A stretch of DNA of 64,000 bases, taken from positions 1-64,000 of the forward strand of contig CAICTM010000184.1 in assembly GCA_903772945.1 (NCBI GenBank), read 5' to 3'. This document shows positions 39,334 to 48,468 of the stretch, in pieces. The DNA is from Seminavis robusta (lineage: Eukaryota > Bacillariophyta > Bacillariophyceae > Naviculales > Naviculaceae). The notes below the pieces were generated by a model. The model worked only from the letters and a program-made list of their open reading frames with translations, was not told the origin of the DNA and made no database searches. A program made the position numbers and the translations under genes. Numbering within the stretch: position 1 is the stretch's first letter; each line of letters begins with the position of its first letter.

Positions 39334-41298
39334 CTAATCGGCCCTCCAGGGTCTGCGTTCTCGTGTCCAGTGCACAATACGTCCGGATCTATGATCTTGG
39401 TCTTCTCGTGCAGCTGGCAGCATTGGTAGCGGACGATTATTATACGGCAACGTTTGCTCTTCTTTGGAGGCGTTGTTGTTGTTGTCATTCCATAAAACAA
39501 TGGCCCGCTTGGCCTTTGCCTGTCGTCGTCCTTCCAGCCATTTTTGAAAGTTTGCTTCCGTCATGCTGATCCCAATCGTTATACTGGAAGGAGGCAATCC
39601 AGCATCTAGAATCCGTTGCATGCGAGGTCGTATCCGTTTTTCCAGAGAATACCCCAGCAATGCTGGCATTCGAAGCAACGTTTCTTGTACGAGCTGTTGT
39701 AGTGGGTTGTAGATGCTTGTAGTTTGTTGGTCTTCTTCTTGCTGCTGCTGCTGCAAGACCGACGCTTCACTTGCCAACATGGTTCGCAAGTAGTCCAATT
39801 TGGGAGCCAAGTTCTTTTCGACCGACAAATTCAAAATGGTGGGCAGCCCCAATATCACCTTGCGAGTCATTTTCATGGCTCTGTCCGGATCCTCCTGTGC
39901 ATCGCTTTCCGTTTGACACGAGGAATACCCCAATATGGCTCTCTGCAAGAAGATCACTTTGGGTGTCAAATTCTGTTCGGCATCCAACCCCAAAACTTGT
40001 GGAGCTTGATACAGAACTCGTCGCACTCCATCGGCATCAAAGCCCATCTGGTAGCGCAAGAATCCCACATTGTGTTTGATCTTGCTCAACGAGTATGTGA
40101 TCAAACGAGGGAACTTGAGCAAGATGGATCGAAATTCGGGTGCCGAAATATCCAATTCGGTGAGAAAAAAGCGAGTAATGGGCAGTATGTGTCGTTCGAG
40201 GTTGTAGTCCAAAAACTGTGGATACGTCGTGACGAGTTTTGCCACGTGCGTGGCTGGATCCATATGCAATGTCATAATAAAAAAATTGATCAGTTTGGGT
40301 GCAAGATTGTCTTGGAGACTGTAGAGAAGAATGCGTGGATTTTTGGCAATGGCTTTGCGCAGTTGGTCTTTGGGTAGCTCCAATTCGTCGAGAAAGAATT
40401 TGGCCTTTGGAATCAATCCCGTCTTGACTCCGGCACTGCTCCATAATCGGGGTTCCGCCAAGAGGAGTTTGCGACATTCCGGAATGGAAAATCCCAGCCC
40501 TTTTTGTGGGTCGGTAAAGAAGTTGAGCTTGTGTTGTAGATTGGTTTGCACCGACAAAGTGAGAAGAACTGGTTCTGCGAGTATCAGTTGTTTCAATTCT
40601 GTCCGAGACATTTCAAGGGATGATTGAATCCATTGTAGGGTGGGAGCTAGATTGCGATGTACGCTGAGATGCAAGAGAGTGGGTTGTCGACTCACGATGG
40701 CTTCGATTTCTTGGAGAGTATCCAATCCCAAGGCAGATTTCAAACACTCCACTTTGGCTTCAATCGTCTGTGCTGTCATGCCCAATGCGGAAGGGGCATT
40801 CACCGTGATTTTCCACATGGTTTCTTCCGAGAAATTCAACTGCTTCTGCAAGTAAAAGTAGGAAACTTGAGAAGACAACGCCTGGTTCAATAAATCATCA
40901 GCACCCATGAGACCATCCAATGAGGTTCTTGTCGTGTCGTTGTAAAAGGGCGTTGTTGAAGCGAACAGTGGCAACACTTCGAGTATTCGCTCGGTATCCT
41001 CATGAGATTCTTTTTGTTTTGCAACAAAATACTTGTCCTTTTGATCCGAGAGATCCTTTCTTTTGACACGAGTTTTCTCTGTCGCCAAAGATGAGGTTTT
41101 CTTGCTGCCAGCGCCTCGTCTTGGTGTTGCTGCCCAAAGGGCTGTGTATCGGGGAGGATGGTGTGCTCTACCGGTACCGGTATGGGCGGTGGGAGTACTA
41201 GTAATTGGAGGAAACAGGAGAAAGGCTCTGCTTGTTGGACAGTTGATTCCCCAATACAACCACGATAACACGACGCATGAAGCTTTGAGTGTTCCCAT
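39334..41298 (-). CDS. Plastid-targeted mTERF-family protein
   Basis: A single exon of 654 residues. The N-terminus has a hydrophobic signal segment (ASCVVLSWLYWGINCPTSRAF) followed by an Ala-Phe-Leu motif, as in diatom plastid import signals. From about 160 to 600 at least eight mTERF helical repeats occur, recognised by the L-x-x-x-P-x-(I/L)-(L/V) pattern: QPTLLHLSV, EPVLLTLSV, EPRLWSSAG, NPRILLYSL, YPQFLDYNL, FPRLITYSL, APQVLGLDA, LPTILNLSV, MPALLGYSL. mTERF proteins bind organellar nucleic acid and act in transcription termination, splicing or ribosome assembly. Here the site should be the plastid. A Gln-rich insert (about 555) and a basic tail follow. Its 5' part and promoter are duplicated near 44.5-45.0 kb. 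Confidence 0.92.
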   Translation of the reverse strand: MGTLKASCVVLSWLYWGINCPTSRAFLLFPPITSTPTAHTGTGRAHHPPRYTALWAATPRRGAGSKKTSSLATEKTRVKRKDLSDQKDKYFVAKQKESHEDTERILEVLPLFASTTPFYNDTTRTSLDGLMGADDLLNQALSSQVSYFYLQKQLNFSEETMWKITVNAPSALGMTAQTIEAKVECLKSALGLDTLQEIEAIVSRQPTLLHLSVHRNLAPTLQWIQSSLEMSRTELKQLILAEPVLLTLSVQTNLQHKLNFFTDPQKGLGFSIPECRKLLLAEPRLWSSAGVKTGLIPKAKFFLDELELPKDQLRKAIAKNPRILLYSLQDNLAPKLINFFIMTLHMDPATHVAKLVTTYPQFLDYNLERHILPITRFFLTELDISAPEFRSILLKFPRLITYSLSKIKHNVGFLRYQMGFDADGVRRVLYQAPQVLGLDAEQNLTPKVIFLQRAILGYSSCQTESDAQEDPDRAMKMTRKVILGLPTILNLSVEKNLAPKLDYLRTMLASEASVLQQQQQEEDQQTTSIYNPLQQLVQETLLRMPALLGYSLEKRIRPRMQRILDAGLPPSSITIGISMTEANFQKWLEGRRQAKAKRAIVLWNDNNNNASKEEQTLPYNNRPLPMLPAAREDQDHRSGRIVHWTRERRPWRAD

Positions 41299-41621
41299 GG
41301 TTCTCTGTACATGTACTATCTGTCTACTACTACTAGAATAGATTCAGCAAACATCCTGTCTTGTGATTTTGGTGGCAATGTCATGCTGCTGTGAGACTGA
41401 AGAGAGAGGTTGACCAGATGGTGGGAAAGGGCGAAAGTGATTCGAATCGAATCGGAATGATGAATGGTGAATCCAATCGAATCGAATTCAATCTCACGAT
41501 CTGTGAAACTGCGTCCAAAGTGAGGAAACCGCACGAGCGAGCACCGTGTTTCCGTCACGTTCGTTATTTCAGCAACAAGCACAAAACACAAAAGTCTCTG
41601 CAATCCCGTAGCGACAGCAAC
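41299..41621. promoter_or_regulatory. Divergent promoter region of mTERF and the P-loop gene
   Basis: A 323-bp interval containing CGAATCGAATC and AATCGAATCGAATTC tracts (41440-41490). Its left part is duplicated at 44878-44975. The role is positional inference. Confidence 0.4.
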
Positions 41622-44156
41622 ATGAGCACTACTCGTAATGGTGCAGGCCTTGACTGCCCTATCGCGGCAATTCTGCAATCTTTTGCGGACGACGGGAAAT
41701 CGAAAGTCCATCACATGGACGTGCTTTTGGGGACCGCGACGTCGTCGTTCACATTGACGCGCGCCTTCTATCTCAACAGCAACAATGTTGTCAAGTTTCG
41801 TCACGAAGGAGAAAGAGACAGGACACCGCCCGTCTTGTATTTGGGCGACATGAAGGATGACGACAAAACTTTGGTCTATTATTCGTCTAGTGGGAGCGGC
41901 AAGACATCGGATCTGGTAGGGAGCTCGGCCAGTCGAGACTCAGATCTTGCGGTTATCTTGGGAGTCAGCGACCCGGAACCCAGAATGCATGAACAGTTTC
42001 AAATGCAGGCAGATCAAAACATCGACGAAGACGACGAATCTGACGACGAATCCGAGGACAGTGAACTTGAAACCAAGTCCGACGACGAGTCCGACGCCAA
42101 CGCACCCAAGAGCTCCAAGGACAGTGAATTGGAAACCAAGAAGAAAAAGAATCGGTCACAAGGAATTTACAACCCTGAAATGCTGGATGGCAGCCAACCA
42201 CAGGGTCTTAGCAAGGCGGCTGTCTTGCGGCCTCGTTCAGTCAATGCTCAAGCCGCTGATTGGGCGATCCGAAGAGCTCTTGAAAAGGCCCTGAAAAAAC
42301 AGAAGGAAAAACTCCTGTTCAAGGAACTGGCGAAGGCTTCGAATTCAGCAGGTCGGCAAGTGAAATTGGTCCTGGCTGTGGACGAAGCGTCTTCCTGTCC
42401 ACGGGTGATTCGTGGTATGCTTCGATTTCCCAAGCCGATCAAGGGGTCTGTGAAAGAGTTTCTCAACATGGAATTGGGGTTGGATGAAAAGCTGTTCGAT
42501 ATAAAAATTTCTATCGCTGGTACAGGGGTTGCTTCTTCTACGATTGGATCTGTTCCTAAGAATTTCCGCGTGTTGAAGCCCTACCACGAAGATCATTTCG
42601 AAGACATTATCAATCACAAACTCCAACACGAGCCCCTCGTGTTGGAAGTTCCGTGGCGCCCGCAGCAAGAAAAGATCTGTGATTTGAAGACCATCAGGTC
42701 GGAACTTCCTGTCTTGGCCTCGTTGGTGGTGAATGGACGGTTGGCGTCAATCACCCTGGCACAGCTTCGAAAATGCGCCACGAGCAAGGAAGAAGTCAAA
42801 GAAGGTGTCTTGGCTAGTAGAATTGTCAGCAAATTCTTGGACAGCAATGGCTTGATGGAGATCGCACAAGACGAGGAACGAAAACCAATCGTCGCAGCAT
42901 CCGCTCTGGCAGTTCATTTCTTCGCTGATCGAGATGAATTCAAGCTGTCAGTGCCTGATGACAGCCAAGAGGTTGCAAAGTTTGCAATGAATATGGACTT
43001 TTTCCCTCTCTCTACAGGTGTTCTAGTCAAAGATATGGTGTCGACATATGGCTTGTTGGAGCCTGCGTGTCCGGTTGAGAGGCGGCATCGAGGCCAATCC
43101 ATTGCACCCCCATTGAAGATGTCGACCCCCCAACAACTCGTCGCGATTTTCATGATGGGACTCGATCTCGAGAGCATGTTGGAGCCGACCTGGTTTGGCT
43201 TTGAGTTGATGTCAACCCATTTTATCAAGTGCGCTATTGCAGCTTCTGCAGCTGTTCACCCGAATAAGCGACCTTCAGTGCATGATGCCCTGCGATGCCT
43301 TGGCTTTAAAAGCAACAAAGGCACTTCTTCGACAGTAAAGGGGGTCTGGGAGGAGCTCAGTAAATGGGAGGCCGTTTTCTCCAATTCGGACATCAAGAGC
43401 CCCTACTACACCCGAACGCGGCAGCTTCAAGTCGGACTCAAGATTGTTGAAAGTAGCAACTACGGCGAACTTCTTCAACTTGAAGAAAAGTTGGAGGACG
43501 CCATCAGGAGTACGAATGCCCCCTGTGATAGTAGTGGCAAAGTGCCCCCCATCGCCTTTATCAATGAAGGGAACAGCCCCCTGTTTGACGGCGGTGTGAC
43601 ATTTCTTGCGGTGGACAGAGAATCGAAAGAGATTGGAGAACTCGGAGATGTTTGTACTATGTCCATCCTGAACCAAGCAAAGGACTTCCACGGAGATTCG
43701 AAAATTGACGCGACGAAGTTGAATGAGCATGCAGAAAGGGTAGGGAAACCACTGTTGGACTGGGTGTTTGGTCAAAAGCGGTTGCTCTGTGTCTCCAGCA
43801 CCTCATCGAGTCTTCTGGTTGCCAGCGGCACTGCGAAAGATCGTGATTACTTGCCTTATGACTTCACACGGTCGAAATTGTTGGCGCCATTGCTTCGCTC
43901 TTTGAAGGACCAGCGATGGCTGAAGACCCGAACTGAGAAGTATACGCGTCTTTACGATGCTGGAGGTGAGAAACGCGCAGACGCACAACTCATTCGCAAA
44001 AAACATGCTGGAACTGTGGAACCTCGAGACGCACAACCCATTCGCCAAAAACGCGAACGCGACGATGCTGGAGGTCTGGAGCTTAGAATTCAAGACCCAC
44101 AACGCAAAAAAAAAGCAAGGCAGCTTCTGAGTCGAATGGCCCCTCACCTGATTTGA
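41622..44156 (+). CDS. P-loop protein resembling Crinkler/RHS-type NTPases
   Basis: A single exon of 844 residues from the ATG at 41622; the frame is open further upstream but crosses GAATC repeats. A short N-terminal segment leads to a Walker A motif (SSSGSGKTSD, about 90). An acidic disordered insert follows (DEDDESDDESEDSE). A hydrophobic strand then ends in acidic residues (VKLVLAVDEASSCPRVIRGM, near 245), as expected for Walker B with the DE-x-x-x-CPR pattern of CRN/RHS-type proteins. The middle region is helical. A possible nuclease-like or structural domain (GVTFLAVDRESKE...MSILNQAKDF) lies near 660. The tail is basic with DAQPIRQKR repeats, probably nuclear. Related proteins in oomycetes and protists are effectors or retrotransposon hot-spot proteins. 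The activity here is unknown. Confidence 0.6.
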   Translation: MSTTRNGAGLDCPIAAILQSFADDGKSKVHHMDVLLGTATSSFTLTRAFYLNSNNVVKFRHEGERDRTPPVLYLGDMKDDDKTLVYYSSSGSGKTSDLVGSSASRDSDLAVILGVSDPEPRMHEQFQMQADQNIDEDDESDDESEDSELETKSDDESDANAPKSSKDSELETKKKKNRSQGIYNPEMLDGSQPQGLSKAAVLRPRSVNAQAADWAIRRALEKALKKQKEKLLFKELAKASNSAGRQVKLVLAVDEASSCPRVIRGMLRFPKPIKGSVKEFLNMELGLDEKLFDIKISIAGTGVASSTIGSVPKNFRVLKPYHEDHFEDIINHKLQHEPLVLEVPWRPQQEKICDLKTIRSELPVLASLVVNGRLASITLAQLRKCATSKEEVKEGVLASRIVSKFLDSNGLMEIAQDEERKPIVAASALAVHFFADRDEFKLSVPDDSQEVAKFAMNMDFFPLSTGVLVKDMVSTYGLLEPACPVERRHRGQSIAPPLKMSTPQQLVAIFMMGLDLESMLEPTWFGFELMSTHFIKCAIAASAAVHPNKRPSVHDALRCLGFKSNKGTSSTVKGVWEELSKWEAVFSNSDIKSPYYTRTRQLQVGLKIVESSNYGELLQLEEKLEDAIRSTNAPCDSSGKVPPIAFINEGNSPLFDGGVTFLAVDRESKEIGELGDVCTMSILNQAKDFHGDSKIDATKLNEHAERVGKPLLDWVFGQKRLLCVSSTSSSLLVASGTAKDRDYLPYDFTRSKLLAPLLRSLKDQRWLKTRTEKYTRLYDAGGEKRADAQLIRKKHAGTVEPRDAQPIRQKRERDDAGGLELRIQDPQRKKKARQLLSRMAPHLI

Positions 44157-44488
44157 TCATCAGCATTGAAAACCTGGCTTCTTGGGATGCCGCAGGGATA
44201 TTGAAAGTAACGCCCGGTATCGGGAGGGGCCAAAACCTTCAGGGTTGGACGATTGGTGGGCAAGACGGGCGAAGCCACTGCGCTGGTGGAAGAAAATGGT
44301 CAAACTGACTACAGCTGGACTACTGGTAGCTAGTAGTGTAATTCGCGTTGGTTTGGGTGGTATTTACGAGCCATCAACGTCAGGGTATTAACCGTCATGG
44401 GTACCCTCTTTCGGCTGGCGCTCCTCGTGGGGATTAGTACCAGGTAGCGACTGGCAAAATCGATTATAGGGACTTGCATTTCTGGGTA
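44157..44488. other. Intergenic, nothing recognised
   Basis: The 3' flank of the P-loop gene up to the duplication breakpoint. No similarity to other parts of the window was noticed. Confidence 0.4.
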
Positions 44489-44975
44489 CCATCAGCACCC
44501 ATGATAACATCCAATGAGGTTCTTGTTGTGTCATTGTAAACGGGCGTTGTTGAAGAGAACAGTGGCAGCACTTCAGCATACGCCTCGGTATCCTCATGAG
44601 ATTCTTTTTGTTTTTCAACGAAATACTGGTCCTTTTGATCCAAAAGTTCCTTTCTTTTGACACGGGGTTTCTCTGCCAAAGATGAGGTTTTCTTGCTGCC
44701 AGAGCCTCGTCTTGGTGTTGCTGCCCAAAGGGCTGTGTATCGGGGAGGATGGTGTGCTCTGCCGGTATGGGCAGTGCGAGTAATTGGAGGAAACGAGAGA
44801 AAGGCTGTGCTTGTTGGACAGTTTATTCCCCAATACAACCACGATAACACGACACATGAAGCTTCAAGCCTCCCCATGGTTCTATGTACTATCTGTCTAC
44901 TACTGGCATTGACTCTGTGGGCACCCTGTCATATGATTTTAGACTAGCTAGCTAGAGTGGCAATGTCATGATCTG
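44489..44975 (-). pseudogene. Truncated duplicate of the mTERF 5' end and promoter
   Basis: This copies about 40895-41385. It encodes the first 130 or so residues of the mTERF protein, including the signal and Ala-Phe targeting motif, and stops soon after the breakpoint (frame 44877-44464, 137 residues). None of the mTERF repeats is included. The copy has several substitutions and small in-frame deletions, yet the frame is still open. Its upstream flank is also copied, so it may be transcribed. A new small plastid protein is possible but unproven. Confidence 0.8.
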
Positions 44976-46089
44976 ATGAGAGTTTGGTCCGCGAGGATAA
45001 AGTAGGAGCAAGTGTGCGTCTAGAGGAATGTATCGCCGATCCGATCGGTCGCACCACTGCAGCCTCCTCATTCTTTATTCCTCTTCCAACAGACCAGAGC
45101 AATGATAATGGTCACCTACATATGGTTACTAGAGCTACACAAGTGCATTGCTCATGTTTTCGCTCCTCCACTTCACCACTCCAGAGCAGCCCTCGCAACT
45201 GTATGAGTCTACTCTGTCTACCCGGCCTGAGAGATGCACGTGGAACCTTCCATGGCACGGATCGTTCCAATCCACCCCTCACTCCGAGCATGGAGCACCA
45301 TTGAGTTCACAGCTGTATGAGTGTGGCCAATGCCACCACTCACACAGCTTGGGTTAGGCACAAAGCAATTAAGCCCAAACCACTTAGTACTCCTAGCTCG
45401 TAGCTCCGGCCATAGTATAGACATGGTAGACAATAGCCCTGTAGGTGTCCCAGAATGTCATTGCATGCATGCAAAGCTTGCCTACCTAGCTTTATGAGTC
45501 TGGCTATAATCTGTCGTGCGTTGCCACCAGCAATATTGCAGATGGTGGGAAAGGCGTGAGGGAACGAAAGAATCGAATCGAATCGAATCAGAATGATGAA
45601 TCGAATGATTGGAATGGATCGGAATGGAATCGAATGATGAATCTCACGATCTGTGACTGGGACATTAGTTGCAAGACAGCTCTTAATAAAAATCTCATCT
45701 TCTGTGACTGGGACATTGACTCCATTTTCATTTAGTGATACCCGTAAGTAAGCCCCAAACCAGGCAACAACTCCACCTCCAAGTCAAGACTGACAACACC
45801 ACATTTTCCCATGATTGACCATCTCATTATTCTCATGAGATCCCCTTTCTGTTTTGATGGTCTTGTTTCTTTGATTGCCAAAGTTGTCAATCAAGGGTTG
45901 AAAGCGGCATCCAAACGTCCATTGGCTCATTCCGGTACCGGTGGCAGACCCCCGTGTTATAATTTTTCTGTCTTGCATTCGTAAGGAAGAGGCACATCGC
46001 TAGATTGTTTGAAGCCGACCAGAACAACGGCAACGTCGACAGAGAGACAGCATCCCTCCCTCTTGACAGAATCCCCGCCGTCGCCTCAA
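44976..46089. other. Intergenic; insertion within duplicated flank
   Basis: The copied mTERF/P-loop intergenic sequence is interrupted at about 44975 and seems to resume at about 45540 (GATGGTGGGAAAGG plus GAATC tract). This implies an insertion of about 560 bp or loss at the source. A GAATCGAATCGAATCGAATC run lies at about 45573. No gene is seen. Confidence 0.5.
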
Positions 46090-48285
46090 ATGATGAACGT
46101 AGAAAACCCCGAATCCAACGATAAGGGTGAGCTGAACACCAGCGATGCTCCGGAGGAAACACCAATCAGTGATGGCAGCAGCAACAGCAACAACAGCAAT
46201 AACAGCAGCAACAATAGCAGCAATAATCTGAACAAATCCGTTACATTTTCCAACAGCGACACGAGTTGGATATCGAAACGAAACATGTCGCCCAGCTCAT
46301 CTGACCACAACAGCATGGCCAATAATAACAAGTCCGTGTCCTTTTTGGAAGTTGAAGACGACAATGACAATTCGGGCCGTGTGGCCGCCACCAAAGCCAA
46401 ACTCCGAGATTCCTTTTCGGCATCCACCATCCTTCGCGGTAGCGGCAGTTTTGGTGGCGGCATGGACGAATCTTGGGGTGGAGCACTCAGTTTGGACGAT
46501 CTCTCCATGAGCAGCTCTTCTTCAACGGGAGATTCCGATGGTGATTCTCTGGGAGATCTCGTGGCGACGGGTGGCACTTCGGGCATGGATGCCAGTGAAG
46601 CCAACTTTCGAGCACGAGCACAACAATCCATTTCCTTCAACATGAGTTTTATGAATGTTGGGCTCGAAGACGACGAACCACTGCTGGCAGATCTCGGTGG
46701 TATGGAGGCATCTACTACTGCTACTAATATGGGAGCGTCGTCCCGGCGTCGGCGCAACACGGGTCGAGGCAGTATTTTTGTCATTGCCGATGACAAGTTT
46801 GGACAAACCAAAGTCGTACAATCTCGTTTGGAAAAGGCGGCCAAAAAGATGCAACGATTCTTTCGAAAGTGTCTCTTGGTGCTACGACAGTATACCCAGG
46901 AACGAGAGTACTTTGAAAATGAAATTGTCGACATTGAAACACGGCGCGTGGAAGAATTGGCAGATGTGCAACGGTTCATCCAGGAGGAAAAGGAAAGCTT
47001 TCGCATGGAACTGGAACATGAGTGGAATTCCAGTCTCTTGACACCGGAAGAATGGGATGCCTACCACAAAGAACAGGATGATTTGAAAGCGCAGACACAG
47101 GCATTGAAAACAGAAAATGAACAGCTCAAGGAGGACATTAAACAATTGGCTCGCGAAAACAAGCAACTCGAAATTGTCGACCCAGAGCGTGAAGCCGAAC
47201 GCAGTCGGTTGGAAAAACAAATGCCCAAACTGGAAAAAGACCATGCCGATTGGACACGGATCGAGGAGCACTATGGGTCAGCTTGCACCCAGGCGCAACG
47301 CCAAATCGACATGATTACGGAACGAAGAAAGAAAAGGCGGGATCAGCGCAAGAGAATTGAAAAGGCCATCAAGGAGATTATCAAGCTCCTGGAATCTTCG
47401 CCCGCCACGGAGGACGAGAGCTCCAAAAAGATGTTGGAAAAGGTCAAGAAACTGCAGAGCAAGCGGGAGAAAAGGCTGAAAAAGCTCAAAGCCAAAACGA
47501 TCATGGAACAACAAAAGCAACAATTGACAGGCATTGCCGAAGAAGGGGAGGAGGACCATGAAGAAGAGGAAACAGAAAAGCGACGACTAAGCAGGGAGAA
47601 ACGAAAGTCCAGCAGAGACATTCAGAGTGGCAATGATGACGAGCTGCCAGAGTTGGGTTCCTTTAGTGCCGGCACCACGGCAAAGGGAAGCAGCGCCACC
47701 ACCACCGAAAACGGCAGGAATGCCGCGACCACGACCAAGAAAGAAACCAAAGAAGAGAAAGAAAAGCGAGACCGCAAGGAGAAGCGTCGGTCGACGAAAA
47801 CCACAAAACGAGACGACAAAAGTGGAGGCGACGACCTACCGGGTTTAGGGGGGTGGTTTCAAGGTACCCTCGGTGCAAATAATGACGAAGAGCAAGAAAA
47901 GCGACAACGCAAGGAAAAACGCAAATCCACCAGAACAAAACGTGACAATGACGACGGCATGCCCGAGTTGGGCTCAATCGAAGGCTCCACTGCCACGAAG
48001 CCCGGTGAGGCCACAAAAGAGATTGAAGCAGCAAAGAAAGATAAGGACAAGAAGAAAGACAAGGATAAGGAAAAGAAGAAAGACAAAGACAAGGAGAAGA
48101 AAGAAAAAGACAAGAAAGACAAGGAGAAGAAAGAAAAAGACAAGAAAGACAAGGAGAAGAAGGATAAAAGCAAGAAGGACAAGGACAAGAAAGACGCGAA
48201 GAAGGCTACGACAACTACGAAGACCAGCCCGGCCAGTGACGAGCCGCACCAACCAGGGGCTTTGATGTCGTTGATTACGGGATAG
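46090..48285 (+). CDS. Coiled-coil protein with Lys-rich repetitive tail
   Basis: A single exon of 731 residues; the first ATG is 46090 (MMNVEN). The N-terminal 240 residues are Ser/Asn-rich with poly-Asn and acidic stretches. A basic, IQ-like helix follows (AAKKMQRFFRKCLLVLRQY, near 260), then a long coiled coil (about 270-500). After about 510 the protein is built on a repeated plan: a basic block (KRDRKEKRRSTKT-like) then an acidic block ending LPELGS, LPGLGG or MPELGS and a Gly-Thr/Ser linker, three times. The last 80 residues are (K)DKEKKDK repeats. The IQ-like helix could bind calmodulin. A structural or scaffold role is likely; no enzymatic domain was found. Confidence 0.7.
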   Translation: MMNVENPESNDKGELNTSDAPEETPISDGSSNSNNSNNSSNNSSNNLNKSVTFSNSDTSWISKRNMSPSSSDHNSMANNNKSVSFLEVEDDNDNSGRVAATKAKLRDSFSASTILRGSGSFGGGMDESWGGALSLDDLSMSSSSSTGDSDGDSLGDLVATGGTSGMDASEANFRARAQQSISFNMSFMNVGLEDDEPLLADLGGMEASTTATNMGASSRRRRNTGRGSIFVIADDKFGQTKVVQSRLEKAAKKMQRFFRKCLLVLRQYTQEREYFENEIVDIETRRVEELADVQRFIQEEKESFRMELEHEWNSSLLTPEEWDAYHKEQDDLKAQTQALKTENEQLKEDIKQLARENKQLEIVDPEREAERSRLEKQMPKLEKDHADWTRIEEHYGSACTQAQRQIDMITERRKKRRDQRKRIEKAIKEIIKLLESSPATEDESSKKMLEKVKKLQSKREKRLKKLKAKTIMEQQKQQLTGIAEEGEEDHEEEETEKRRLSREKRKSSRDIQSGNDDELPELGSFSAGTTAKGSSATTTENGRNAATTTKKETKEEKEKRDRKEKRRSTKTTKRDDKSGGDDLPGLGGWFQGTLGANNDEEQEKRQRKEKRKSTRTKRDNDDGMPELGSIEGSTATKPGEATKEIEAAKKDKDKKKDKDKEKKKDKDKEKKEKDKKDKEKKEKDKKDKEKKDKSKKDKDKKDAKKATTTTKTSPASDEPHQPGALMSLITG

Positions 48286-48468
48286 GCACTGTAGACTAAA
48301 CTGAGAGATTTGTTTGTACTCTAAATTAGTTGTTCTTCCTTACTGCTTGCTGTTGGGTCCAGGCCCAACACCCAGCCCAAATCCTTGGACAAACACCCAG
48401 ACTGGTCCGACACCCCGCCCAGCCCCAGGACAAAACCCTTCAGCCAACCGCCTGTCTCAAGAAGCACC

